This document shows positions 46,401-55,230 of a stretch of DNA of 64,000 bases, piece by piece. The stretch is from NCBI RefSeq assembly GCF_009728835.1, contig NZ_CP033455.1, forward strand, positions 248,001-312,000, written 5' to 3'. How positions within the stretch are numbered: position 1 is the stretch's first letter; the number at the start of each line of letters is the position of its first letter. Position numbers and translations under genes: made by a program. This stretch comes from Ehrlichia ruminantium (lineage in GTDB: Bacteria > Pseudomonadota > Alphaproteobacteria > Rickettsiales > Anaplasmataceae). The notes below the pieces were generated by a model. That model was given only the letters and a program-made list of their open reading frames with translations, had not been told where the DNA came from and did not search any database.

Positions 46401-49251
46401 AGAAGATCAAGTAGGGAAAATAAAAATATGTGATGATGTTGTTGCTCAGGAAATACAAGGTGCTACTATAGAGTCATGTAGCAGTACAGAGAAGGTAGAA
46501 GGTGCTGCAGTCACAGGATCAAGTTTAGAAGAACAGGGGATTGTTAGGCGGGTTAGTAATGCAAAAACCTATGGTAGATCTGACAGTAGACGAAATAATA
46601 TATTGTTTGTTGATGTGAATACTTTGGTAGTACCTGATGCTATTGAGAAATCGACTACTAGTATATCTGATAATATAGCAGTATCTGACAAATCTACACC
46701 TAAAGTTACTGTTGCGGAAGATAAGGTACCATGTGATTCTCTGCCTGGACCTTCTAGTAGTCAGATAAGAGTGAGTACTCGATTAACAGATACTATTTAT
46801 TCAACATCTGCTCCATTAACTTTAAGGACCGGTAATGCAGGAGTTTCTCTTAGAAAAAAGAGTGGTAAAACAAAGAGTGTAGATCAGTTACCAGGTGAAG
46901 ATTCTACAAATATGCTTAATCTTTCTGCTAGTAGGATATCGATAGGGGTATATAATTTTTTTGTAGTGCAATGTATGCTACATGAAGAAAATAGGCATGC
47001 GCTGTTAAAATCATTGATTTCTGATGTTGGTAGTAAAGAGCAGTTGATTAAAATATTGGTTGCAGAAATAGGTCAGGATAAATTACTTGAAATATTCCCT
47101 AGTATAGAACTATCTGAGGTTGAATCTAGTTTGAGTAGTAAACTTTGTGATATTGTGGTCAGGGATAGGAATGGCCTATTTATTAGGTATGATGATTCTG
47201 GAAATGTTAAAATAGTATATTTATTACAAATGTTTGTAGATTATGTATTAAATAATATACAGAAGAAAATAGATTGTAGTGCTAATATACCTCATATTTT
47301 AGAAGAAGAAGACAAATGTGCTAGTCAAAGTGTACAATCATCTGAAAGTATAGGTAATGTATCTTTACAAGATATGTCAAATATTATGAAAAAGGATTCA
47401 TCTCTGTATGGGGTATCTGGAATTTCAAGTAAGGACACTTGTTTTGATCGTGGAGAGTTTTGTCGTAGTAATACTCTACCAAATTATAAGGCAAATAATC
47501 CATCGTCCAAATTATCTGGTCATAGTGCTCTTGGGATGGGTGTTGCTGATAGTATAAATGTGAAATCAAATTTAGGATCAAGAGTATCGCCTTATGGAGA
47601 TTGTGATGATAGTAAAAATATGCCTTCAACAAGTGGTATGAATAATGGCAAGTTATCTATGAAAAGTGTTGCTGGGAGTGGAAAGTCAGATGCTAAATCA
47701 AAAAATACAGGTTCATTTGCTGATCAAAATTTTGTCTTCACAAGAACAGTAAAACGGCTATCATCATTTTCATCGGTAAGTAGTAAATGTACTAGTCTTT
47801 CTTCATCAGTTTCTAGCTTGGATGATTCTCAGGATTCGGTAGTTGTTGATGGTAGTTTGTGCAACTTAGTAAATAAATCTTTATTAGGTGTACGTAACGT
47901 TTCATCAAAACGTTCTGGAAAGAATTCTTCTATATTTAAGATGTCAAGTGATGTTTCTTACAAACGTCAAATTTTGACACCTGAAGAATTGAAGGCGTTT
48001 ATCAAGGATTTGTTCGGACAGCTATGTAATACGGTCTATGGTATTGGTGGTCTGACTGAACGCTTGCGTTCAGAAAGTAAGTATATGCTTTTCAATTGGA
48101 TAATGTTATGTATAATTAAGTCTTCAGATTTTGAGAAATGTGAAGCAACTATTATAAATGATATAAAGCCCTGTTGTAAGTACTATAAAACTATTCTTTC
48201 AGTTCCTGACCCTGAGATTTCAAGTTTGTATATTGAAGGCTTACATAGTCTGGATTGGATAAATTCTAAAGTGAAGCCTATTCATAGTTTAATCCATAAA
48301 GGAAAGTTGGAGGATGTGTTTTTTGCTATGGGTCAAGACAATATAAGATGTGAAACTAGAAAATATATGTCTGGTGTAAATGAAGAATTGGTTGAGAAAT
48401 TAAGGAACTTATTTAGTGTATTTGATACTGAATGTATTGTGGAAGAAGATTTAACATTGTTTTCAGTACAAGGTCGAGTGATATTTTCTGAAGAGCATTT
48501 TAAATCTATACCTAATGATGCTACGTTGCGGGCAATGTTGTGTAAAGAAATCGTTATAATGGGTAATATTCCAAAAGGATTTCAAATAAATTGTCAAAGT
48601 ATTAAGGTTTATGGCAATGTTCAGGGTTGTATCATATCAAATGATGGTTTAGTGGAGGTTAATGGATCAGTTTCTGGGCATGTTGTATGTAATAGCTTGT
48701 ATAAATCCAGTAACAATGGGATTATTGTTCGAGGTGATGTAGCTAAATTTGCTAGTGTATCATGTACTAATGGTAATATTGAGATGTATGGAAATAACGT
48801 TGCTGGGGACATTACTGGTCAAAATACTGAAATAGTAATAAAAAGTGATGCATTTACAGGTTCTATATTTAGTTCGGATGGAATATATTTATATATTGCT
48901 TGTAAGGTTGGTAATGCTTTTTGGTTAAAGTTAAATAATATTAGAAATGTATTTATTGATTGTCACCTTAAGGTTAAGTATCTGTTAGCTTTTAGTTGTA
49001 GGTTTTGTGTTAAAAAAGGAAAAGACTTTAAATTAAGTGATAAATGTAGTGATTGTGAGGTTTCTTTATTATCAAGCAAGTTTTGGACGTTTGAAGTCTC
49101 AGAACTAAAACGTCTGATTGCGCTTGAGTTCAGTAAGCAAGAAGGTAATTCTGGTGCAATAAACACACAACGTGTTGATAATAATGTTCAAGGTGTGGTT
49201 GTGGATTCCCTTGCTTATGAAAGTGTTGTTCATGATTATGCTTGTAAGTAG
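43498..49251 (+). CDS. Large acidic tandem-repeat protein, candidate secreted effector
   Basis: The 1917-residue product has no obvious signal peptide. Residues 589-970 are six tandem copies of a 65-residue acidic, Ser-rich unit, each with about twelve Asp/Glu against three Lys/Arg. A separate domain of about 57 residues occurs twice, near 422-478 and 1145-1202. Both read roughly E-L(M/L)-(T/S)L-(E/D)VG-K-QLI-IL-AEI-KL-IFP. Residues 1310-1500 are Ser-rich and low complexity. Residues about 1655-1830 look like a right-handed beta-solenoid of the FapA/bactofilin type: short G-N-V / V-G-S-V-S-G turns. A CX2CX12CX2C cluster follows at Cys1834-Cys1853, a possible zinc site. Acidic repeat proteins of Ehrlichia (TRPs) are reported type I secretion substrates, so a similar fate is plausible but not shown. 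Function unknown. Confidence 0.85.
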   Translation: MMLKFAAKFKVKESSSSGKQSSDQHQANGVSIKEHSDEVAEYTVPDSDVDLDANREVIARLNEKLRGIYVGIYDIISRQFEKNYDQQVAFFDVVCLSCIEDILYRVNCIQDVLDVSVGYETTSLNVLSKKTIDSQHNAFCTTCVDRMMSSKHSRRRRHKTMTVDSQNAGYYTVAAIQANVDDNNASSTSTQGVLRQDHSVVDKEVTDSVKIQSEISKQGNGQDDIFSFIDYDFKVAVNKSSELAFIIKQRKVIVELIEKTQIIIRNLLQIFNDTSDVESRGFKKGIINPVILLKLFKLDLEIHNVIDQMNQLCSTLEELGNQLSVMVLDRGQSQATEMADRESFGRSLTLNRIASKKRQIMLKSSNSFSGVHPLSTVTRERAVQKYDVIKKGSVFQPNVDPVKVRSQIESYDKFDPFAPDAAHKINEFYIWNCISSSAGREELMRTLILEVGNKDQLIRILSAEIDMDKLVKIFPTVFTQKPSNIVGHGSSNFSTTEHGQLLNSVDYKVYPTLRSFICYVNNNYDQELWSVLQDVSTEDILIENDIVITSYLENEEEQHTVLVSDERGIDGVVVSTIESVNPYEVTVTAGDLSSINGQTDGESIVVPSLSAKVDVASSRTDDEPSYERVESECVVLQTDFNMQSVDPSGSALVADDLSSVNNQTDGESIVVASLSVKVDVASSRTDDESSYGRVESECVILQTDFNMQSVDPSGSVLVADDLSNVNGQTDGESIIVPSLSAKVDVASSRTDDESSYGRVESECVVLQTDFNMQSVDPSGSALVADDLSSVNNQTDGESIVVASLSAKVDVASSRTDDESSYGRVESECMVLQTDFNMQSVDPSGFALVADDLSNVNGQTDGESIVVPSLSAKVDVASSRTDDESSYGRVESECVVLQTDFNMQSVDPSGSALVADDLSSVNNQTDGESIVVASLSAKVDVASSRTDGESSYGRVESECMVLKTDFSVKEDQVGKIKICDDVVAQEIQGATIESCSSTEKVEGAAVTGSSLEEQGIVRRVSNAKTYGRSDSRRNNILFVDVNTLVVPDAIEKSTTSISDNIAVSDKSTPKVTVAEDKVPCDSLPGPSSSQIRVSTRLTDTIYSTSAPLTLRTGNAGVSLRKKSGKTKSVDQLPGEDSTNMLNLSASRISIGVYNFFVVQCMLHEENRHALLKSLISDVGSKEQLIKILVAEIGQDKLLEIFPSIELSEVESSLSSKLCDIVVRDRNGLFIRYDDSGNVKIVYLLQMFVDYVLNNIQKKIDCSANIPHILEEEDKCASQSVQSSESIGNVSLQDMSNIMKKDSSLYGVSGISSKDTCFDRGEFCRSNTLPNYKANNPSSKLSGHSALGMGVADSINVKSNLGSRVSPYGDCDDSKNMPSTSGMNNGKLSMKSVAGSGKSDAKSKNTGSFADQNFVFTRTVKRLSSFSSVSSKCTSLSSSVSSLDDSQDSVVVDGSLCNLVNKSLLGVRNVSSKRSGKNSSIFKMSSDVSYKRQILTPEELKAFIKDLFGQLCNTVYGIGGLTERLRSESKYMLFNWIMLCIIKSSDFEKCEATIINDIKPCCKYYKTILSVPDPEISSLYIEGLHSLDWINSKVKPIHSLIHKGKLEDVFFAMGQDNIRCETRKYMSGVNEELVEKLRNLFSVFDTECIVEEDLTLFSVQGRVIFSEEHFKSIPNDATLRAMLCKEIVIMGNIPKGFQINCQSIKVYGNVQGCIISNDGLVEVNGSVSGHVVCNSLYKSSNNGIIVRGDVAKFASVSCTNGNIEMYGNNVAGDITGQNTEIVIKSDAFTGSIFSSDGIYLYIACKVGNAFWLKLNNIRNVFIDCHLKVKYLLAFSCRFCVKKGKDFKLSDKCSDCEVSLLSSKFWTFEVSELKRLIALEFSKQEGNSGAINTQRVDNNVQGVVVDSLAYESVVHDYACK
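45262..46407 (+). repeat. In-frame 195-bp tandem repeat, 5.9 copies, dimeric higher order
   Basis: Copies start at 45262, 45457, 45652, 45847, 46042 and 46237, exactly 195 bp (65 codons) apart; the last is cut after about 170 bp. Odd copies read NGQTDGESI-V-PSLS and even ones NNQTDGESIVVASLS, so the array is three copies of a 390-bp dimer. Copies are nearly identical at DNA level, which indicates recent expansion. Confidence 0.96.
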
Positions 49252-49676
49252 AGGATATCTTGTGAAATTTCATTTAATGAAAGATTTTACTTTATTCTGG
49301 TAGTAAGTGATCATTAATAAATGTAATATAAGGTTTAGGTAATACTTGGATCATTATATAAAATGAGAGTGTATGGTGGCAGTCCAAATTATTTTTGTTA
49401 GGGTATAAAGGTAGAGATGTTTATATTGAAACGTAGGAAAAAGGTTTTTTTTGTTAATTAAGTTATGTATATAAATAGTACTGAATATTATTATATACAT
49501 CTTGATGTAATCAAGTTTTATAAAATATCATTTTCTGTACATTGATGATACTGGATTTATCGAGAACTTAGATAATTTTACTAAGAAAATACAATTACGT
49601 AAGCAAATGACGAATCAGTACGTATGTTCTGTAGTGAACTGAGGAAAGCTGTATTTATTAGTCAAGTGTGTATAAT
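49252..49676. other. Spacer between the large repeat protein and mrpE
   Basis: No gene. A small hairpin TTTCAT-TTA-ATGAAA (49268-49282) lies 16 bp past the repeat-protein stop. It is weak as a terminator. The two flanking genes converge here. Confidence 0.4.
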
Positions 49677-50180
49677 TTAATCATCAACAAATACCTGACT
49701 AACTTTATTGTCGATATCTGTAACACCAGACATAGATTCTTCATCTATAGCTAAAACCCTAATCTCATATGGTGCATTAAGTTCTGACACGTTAACACTT
49801 ACTGTACCAGGAGTTAATGTAATAGAATTTGCAAGTAGTGATACACTGATAGCACTTTTTTGTTTGGTTTGTACTAACCTAAAAATTGGTGGGCCAATAA
49901 TTGTTTTAAAATTCCATACCTTTTTGATTATATGTAAGTTAGATAATGCTACTTGTAATATAATCCAAAAGCAGTAGCGTATAAAATACAAGGGTGTACA
50001 GCTAAGTTTTCTTGTTTTTGTTCTATAGGTGTAGCTGCTATCATCTGGTATAGCATTTTCTAGTCTTTTTGTGATAAATACTGCAAATATAGTACTTGCA
50101 ATACCTAAGCCTATAAAAAATAGATCAAAGTATCCTGATAGTGCTAACCACAATACAAATAAAATAAAAAATAGCCTCAC
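49677..50180 (-). CDS. mrpE: Na+/H+ antiporter subunit E (MrpE/MnhE)
   Basis: A small membrane subunit of the Mrp-type cation/proton antiporter. The 167-residue product has two to three hydrophobic segments at the N-terminus (residues 3-40 and about 66-83). It carries the family motif LLANSITLTPGTVSV and a C-terminal cytoplasmic domain. No other Mrp subunit is next to it; in Rickettsiales these genes are often dispersed. Confidence 0.88.
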   Translation of the reverse strand: MRLFFILFVLWLALSGYFDLFFIGLGIASTIFAVFITKRLENAIPDDSSYTYRTKTRKLSCTPLYFIRYCFWIILQVALSNLHIIKKVWNFKTIIGPPIFRLVQTKQKSAISVSLLANSITLTPGTVSVNVSELNAPYEIRVLAIDEESMSGVTDIDNKVSQVFVDD

Positions 50181-50318
50181 CTTTTAATACTTACTAAAAT
50201 GTCTTTACTTGTATAACAATATTAATGTAAGGTACAATAATTACTTATTGCGAAATTAATACGGTACCTTATCATACATAATGAATTTTAATGAGATTAT
50301 AAATATTTAAATTGTAAT

Positions 50319-50936
50319 ATGCAAGTAGTTTATATTGTTAATGTAATATTAGTATTTTGTGTTATTGGCATTTTGTTTCCATATTTTTATTATGCTGATA
50401 ATAGTAAAGTTGCAAGGTTTCATGTACTAGATAATGCTGAATTTGTACAGGATCAGCGTAATAATATTTTATTGGGTAACTTAGCTAAGAAAGTACAGTT
50501 GTTACAAGTAAATAGTGGGTCAGTTTCTGTAGTAGATTTAGAAAAGTCATATTATAATTTATTAGAGCAAAGAAAAGAATTAGAAGATAAAGAGTTAAGG
50601 TTGAAGGCAATTGAACAGCATAATCAAGACCAGGTCTTATATCTAGAGAAAGTAAAACAAGAAATAGTGGCATTGCTTAATCTTGATATACAAGATAACT
50701 TACAGAAGATACGTGGTATATCAGCAATATATAAAAATATGCCAATAGAGTTAGCTATTAAAATATTTGAATTATCGGATATGGATTCGTTATTATTAAT
50801 CGTAAGTTATCTTGATGATACAACTTTATCCCGTATATTGTCAGGTGTAAGTAAAAATGTAGCTGAAAAAATTCAAAAAATATCTACAAAAATACCTATT
50901 AAATGTAATTGTTCTAATGTTAGTGCATTATCTTAA
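50319..50936 (+). CDS. MotE-like / MgtE N-terminal-like coiled-coil protein
   Basis: The 205-residue product has one N-terminal membrane segment (about residues 4-25), then a coiled coil (about 70-120, LEKSYYNLLEQRKELEDKEL). A C-terminal helical repeat follows, with IYKNMPIELAIKIFELSDMD, LLLIVSYLD and LSRILSGVSKNVAEKI, which follows the MgtE_N/MotE pattern (Y-MP-A-I-M---A-IL--M). In flagellated alphaproteobacteria MotE is a MotC chaperone. This organism should have no flagellum, so the role is unknown. The protein is anchored in the inner membrane and probably periplasmic. It is divergent from mrpE, with 138 bp between them. Confidence 0.65.
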   Translation: MQVVYIVNVILVFCVIGILFPYFYYADNSKVARFHVLDNAEFVQDQRNNILLGNLAKKVQLLQVNSGSVSVVDLEKSYYNLLEQRKELEDKELRLKAIEQHNQDQVLYLEKVKQEIVALLNLDIQDNLQKIRGISAIYKNMPIELAIKIFELSDMDSLLLIVSYLDDTTLSRILSGVSKNVAEKIQKISTKIPIKCNCSNVSALS

Positions 50937-51660
50937 TTATGTTGAAATATGATTTATAGGATAAATCAAAAGTTTGTCGTATGTTATGGTTTCCTTATAA
51001 GTTAATGATTATATAGTTTGTTATTAGATATAGTGGAGATTAGTTTTTTTAGTAGGGTCTTTGGTATAGTCTTCATGTACTTTGTATAAAGAAGTTGATT
51101 AAAACTGCTATACACATCGTTTTTAGTATGTGATCAAGTATGTTATAAATTTCGTAATGTTGCTATATTTTTATAACTTGAGTTTTTTTTATCACTATAT
51201 AGTGGTTTAGATAATCAATGTCTTATTTTTGATACTATCTGGAGACAGTTATATTTTTTATGGATAAATAATGTGGATCAATTATTTGAGAAAGATATCA
51301 TAACCAAGTCAAAGATTGATTTTGGTGTAATTGATTATGTGTATTAATGACCATATCACGTTTTGAAGTAATGTACACTACTGAAAAAAATATTACTACA
51401 CCTGAGTAAACTAGAGAATATTAGATATTTATCATATAATTTTATTGAAAAAATGCTTTTTTATATGTCTTATTATATATAACAGATATGCTGATTATAA
51501 ATAGGTAGGGTATGTGCTCAAATATATTTGAAGTATAGCTTTATATGTATTTTATACAAATTAATATGTTACAGAATATTAATGGATTAAGCTATGCACT
51601 TAATATATGTTTATATGATAGTTTGTTCCTCTTAACAGTGTTTTTAACTATAGCAAAATT
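50937..51660. other. Spacer before the 180-bp array
   Basis: No gene or RNA seen. Plain AT-rich sequence with stops in all frames, downstream of the MotE-like gene. Confidence 0.45.
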
Positions 51661-52416
51661 GTGAATATATGGAGTTAGTGTAATTTGATAATATTTATTA
51701 GATATATAATCTGTCTGAGAGTCTGTAATGAAAGCTGAGTAATTATAATTTATGATTTACTATAATGTAATGTGTATGTTGTCCAGTGTATTTGTATAAA
51801 TCTGTAATACTTTAATAGTATTGTTTAGTATAGTTGATCTGTAAATATGTAGGTTTAATGTAATTTGACAATATTTATTAGATATATAATCTGTCTGAGA
51901 GTCTGTCATGAAAGCTAGGTAATTATAATTTATGATTTGCTATAATGTAATGTGTATGTTGTCCAATGTATTTGTGTAAATCTGTAATACTTTAATAATA
52001 TTTTTTAATATGAGTGAACTGTAAATATGTAGGTTTAGTATAATTTGACAATATTTATTAGATATATAATCTGTCTGAGAGTCTGTGATGAAAGCTAGGT
52101 AATTATAATTTATGATTTTCTATAATGTAATGTGTATGTTGTCCAGTGTATTTGTATGAATCTGTGATACTTTAATAGTATTGTTTAGTATAGTTGATCT
52201 GTAAATATGTAGGTTTAGTGTAATTTGATAATATTTATTAGATATATAATCTATCTGAGAATCTGTAATGAAAGCTGGGTAATATAATTTGTAATTTGCT
52301 ATAATGTAATGTGTATGTTTTTCAGCATACTTGTATATATACTGTTGTATTTTGCGTAATATTTTTACCTATGATGAATTTATGAGTATATAAGTTTAGT
52401 ATAATCTTGTAATATT
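51661..52416. repeat. Tandem array, 180-bp unit, about 4.2 copies
   Basis: GATATATAATCT recurs at 51701, 51881, 52061 and 52241, an exact 180-bp period. TTATGATTT and ATAATGTAATGTGTATGTT are also shared. The fourth copy decays gradually towards 52416. It lies between the convergent MotE-like and coaX genes. Confidence 0.93.
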
Positions 52417-52442
52417 GCATAAACATATGTCTATGTTTATGC
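52417..52442. terminator. Strong hairpin downstream of coaX
   Basis: GCATAAACATA and TATGTTTATGC are perfect 11-bp arms around the tetraloop TGTC, followed by GTTTATT on the plus strand. It is about 200 bp beyond the coaX stop and directly at the end of the 180-bp array. It may be a terminator for either strand. Confidence 0.45.
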
Positions 52443-52642
52443 GTTTATTAATTGATTAGTAAAATATGAATACTTTGGTTATCGATCTACCATAGTGTTA
52501 TGTAATATGCCGTGTGAAGATAAAGATAAACCAACATTACGAATGTTTTTTGTAATAAATGAGGACGCATCACATATGTATTTTTTACAGTAAGAATACA
52601 ATTGTTGTGGTAACATAAGAAATCTCATAAGATGCTTATGAG

Positions 52643-53416
52643 CTATTTGTGGGATAGTATGTTGTATAAGTGTATCATACCTTTTGTGGTTAAGTCTGCA
52701 TCGATGTTCTTAATAACATTTTTATGATCACTGAATAAAGTTGCATTTCCACCTGTTGCTATTGTGTATAAATCTTTCTTTTCTTCATGTAATATCTGTT
52801 TTACAATCCCTTCAACCATAGCAATATATCCCCAGTATACGCCTGCTTCTATAGCGTAAAACAATGTGTTATGTACTACTTTATTGACTTTAATTTGAGA
52901 TATTTCTGGCAACAATGCTGTGTGTTGTCTCATACTTTGTGCCATAATATGTACCCCAGGAGCTATAACTTGTCCATAGATGGATCTCTCTTTACTTATT
53001 AAATTGAATACTGTTGCAGTGCCCATACTTATTACTAATAAATTTTTATTTGGATATAGAGTAACTGCTCCTATGATACTTGCTAATCTGTCAGATCCTA
53101 ATAATTTATCATTTAAATCTATCTTAATATTACAAATATCTGCGTGGTAGTTATTTATGATAATGGGATTTATATTAAAGTAATTTGTACTTAATTCAAT
53201 AATTGGCTTTGTTATACTTGGAACAACGCTTGAAATGATAATGCTAGTAATTGTAAAATCATCAATGTGTAATTGGTTTACCATTGAACTAAAGAAAACA
53301 AAATATTCATCAGCTGTTTTTCTGGGTTGTGACGATATTCTGATTGTTTGTATTATTTTATTATTAATGCAAATTCCAAATTTAATATTTGTATTTCCTA
53401 TATCTATTATTAACAT
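52643..53416 (-). CDS. coaX: Type III pantothenate kinase
   Basis: CoaX phosphorylates pantothenate, the first step of coenzyme A synthesis. The 257-residue product has the ASKHA-fold N-terminal phosphate loop [11 protein letters not shown], then [21 protein letters not shown] and [21 protein letters not shown] near the C-terminus also fits. It starts 11 bp after the pyrD stop, so the two are co-transcribed. A decayed copy of its 5' end together with the pyrD 3' end is at 63635-63925. Confidence 0.95.
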   Translation of the reverse strand: MLIIDIGNTNIKFGICINNKIIQTIRISSQPRKTADEYFVFFSSMVNQLHIDDFTITSIIISSVVPSITKPIIELSTNYFNINPIIINNYHADICNIKIDLNDKLLGSDRLASIIGAVTLYPNKNLLVISMGTATVFNLISKERSIYGQVIAPGVHIMAQSMRQHTALLPEISQIKVNKVVHNTLFYAIEAGVYWGYIAMVEGIVKQILHEEKKDLYTIATGGNATLFSDHKNVIKNIDADLTTKGMIHLYNILSHK

Positions 53417-53427
53417 TGTTTTCTACG

Positions 53428-54468
53428 TCAATTGTTATATCCTATCGCATGGCTTACTGTTGGAAACCCATCTGCAGATAATAGTTCTGCTAATTCGAGG
53501 CTGATTTTATTTGCTATATTAAATCCATTATATACTATAGCTGTGTATAGCTGTATTAATGATGCTCCAGCTTTTATTTTTTCATATGCATGGTACCCAC
53601 TGCTTACTCCTCCACAGCCTATTAGTATGAGTTTTTGTTGGCTAATTTTGTATATTTCAGATAAAACTTGAGTTGATAAGTCAAATATCGGCTTACCACT
53701 TAATCCTCCTTGTGTATTTGCATGTGAGTTGCCTAGTAATTTTTGATGTTGAACTGAGGTATTACTTATAATCAAACCAGAAACTTTATGTTTTATTGAT
53801 AGATCTACAAGATCTTGTTTTTCATTATCACTGATATCTGGGGAGATTTTTAACATAATTGGTACAGATTCTGCATAATCTGTGAGTTTTCTTACTTGTG
53901 ATATTGCTGTTAGTAATTCTGATAGTAACTCTTGTTTTTGAAAATCCCGTAATCCAGGAGTGTTAGGGGATGATATATTCAATGTTATGTAGTTACTAAG
54001 GCCATATATTTTTTTTACTAATTCGAAATAGTCTTGTATAGGATTAGGTGATGTTTTGTTAAACCCTATATTAATACCAAACATACAGTGATTAAGTTCT
54101 GCGTCATTTACTTTTTTTATTACAAAATCTATGCCTTTATTGTTAAAACCTAAACTATTGATAAGTGCTTCTTCTTTTATTAATCTAAATACACGTGGTT
54201 TCTTGTTTCCTTTTTGTGGATATCTTGTTACAGTACCTACTTCAACAAAACTAAAACCAGTTAATAGCAAAGGTTTAATTACTTCAGCATTTTTATCAAA
54301 GCCAGCTGCTACTCCTATTGGTGTCTTAAGAGATTTGTTAAAAAGTGAAATATTAAGCGATCTTGGTAGGTCAACTTTTTTTATTGGAATAAAATTATTT
54401 TTTAATGCAAAAATTGTCATCTTGTGAGCAATTTCTGGTGGAATACAAAACAGTGCATTAGTAAACAT
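53428..54468 (-). CDS. pyrD: Dihydroorotate dehydrogenase, quinone-linked (class 2)
   Basis: PyrD oxidises dihydroorotate to orotate and passes electrons to ubiquinone at the inner membrane. The 346-residue product has the N-terminal hydrophobic tunnel helices typical of class 2. GVAAGFDKNAE, EVGTVTRYPQKGN, NSLGFNNKG, NISSPNTPGLRDFQ with the catalytic Ser, GGLSGKP and IGCGGVSSG are all present. It precedes coaX in a two-gene operon. Confidence 0.96.
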   Translation of the reverse strand: MFTNALFCIPPEIAHKMTIFALKNNFIPIKKVDLPRSLNISLFNKSLKTPIGVAAGFDKNAEVIKPLLLTGFSFVEVGTVTRYPQKGNKKPRVFRLIKEEALINSLGFNNKGIDFVIKKVNDAELNHCMFGINIGFNKTSPNPIQDYFELVKKIYGLSNYITLNISSPNTPGLRDFQKQELLSELLTAISQVRKLTDYAESVPIMLKISPDISDNEKQDLVDLSIKHKVSGLIISNTSVQHQKLLGNSHANTQGGLSGKPIFDLSTQVLSEIYKISQQKLILIGCGGVSSGYHAYEKIKAGASLIQLYTAIVYNGFNIANKISLELAELLSADGFPTVSHAIGYNN

Positions 54469-54645
54469 ACGCTGTAGGACATAATATTTAATGATTAGTT
54501 TATATGCTTGTACTTTTATTATGTCAATTTCTTATAAAATCCTACTTGTATAACTGATTAAATACGTATAACAACTGTTAAGATAATGAAATGTATAGAA
54601 TTATACTGTAAATTGCTTATACTAAAAGTTGAGAGGAATATAATT

Positions 54646-55230
54646 ATGAATATCTTATCCGTTGATAATGTTCAAGATTTGCGAAATTTACATGCTATAT
54701 CTCATCCTATTGAGAAAATAGATCAAGATGTTATAGCACTAGCTGATGATATGATGAAAGTTATGGAAAGTAGTAAAACTGTAGGATTATCTGCAGTGCA
54801 ACTTGGTAGTCATAAAAGGATGTTTGTTATTAATATGTTTAGTGGGTTATTTGATATGACACAAGATATTAAAGTGTTATCTGGACATCATTCCTTACAT
54901 GGCAAAAATATGGTATGTATAAATCCTGAAATCTTAAGCTTTTCTGCTGAAACTGTTGATTTGTTTGAAGGGTGTTCATCAGCAAAATCCTATGGGTTGA
55001 TTAATATTACAAGACCAAAGCACATGGATTTTAGGTATACGGATTTATTTGGAAATAAGTGTATAATAAGGGTATATGGATGGTTATCTAGATGTATACA
55101 ACATGAAATGGATCATTTAAATGGAATACTGCTTGCTAATGTTGTAGATAATATAAAAAATCATTGTGTGCATAGTGTTTCTGAAGAGGATCACAGTGTG
55201 ATACATATATTACTTATGGCTAAAAAGTGA
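54646..55230 (+). CDS. Peptide deformylase homologue with altered motif 2
   Basis: Peptide deformylase removes the formyl group from new proteins. I chose the ATG at 54646 (MNILSVDNVQDLR): it has a GAGAGG ribosome site, while the longer frame from 54586 has none. The 194-residue product has motif 1 as VGLSAVQLG (usually GLAAPQ) and motif 3 QHEMDHLNG with His153, Glu154 and His157 intact. Motif 2 is EGCSS (residues 108-112), where the usual form is EGCLS. All metal ligands (Cys110, two His) remain, so activity is possible. Ehrlichia species carry two def-like genes, and this is likely the diverged one. Confidence 0.85.
   Translation: MNILSVDNVQDLRNLHAISHPIEKIDQDVIALADDMMKVMESSKTVGLSAVQLGSHKRMFVINMFSGLFDMTQDIKVLSGHHSLHGKNMVCINPEILSFSAETVDLFEGCSSAKSYGLINITRPKHMDFRYTDLFGNKCIIRVYGWLSRCIQHEMDHLNGILLANVVDNIKNHCVHSVSEEDHSVIHILLMAKK

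Noticed and set aside
53235-53504. Plus-strand frame of 89 codons over the coaX/pyrD junction
   Set aside because: Antisense shadow, hydrophobic by composition only; it is not kept open in the decayed copy at 63635.
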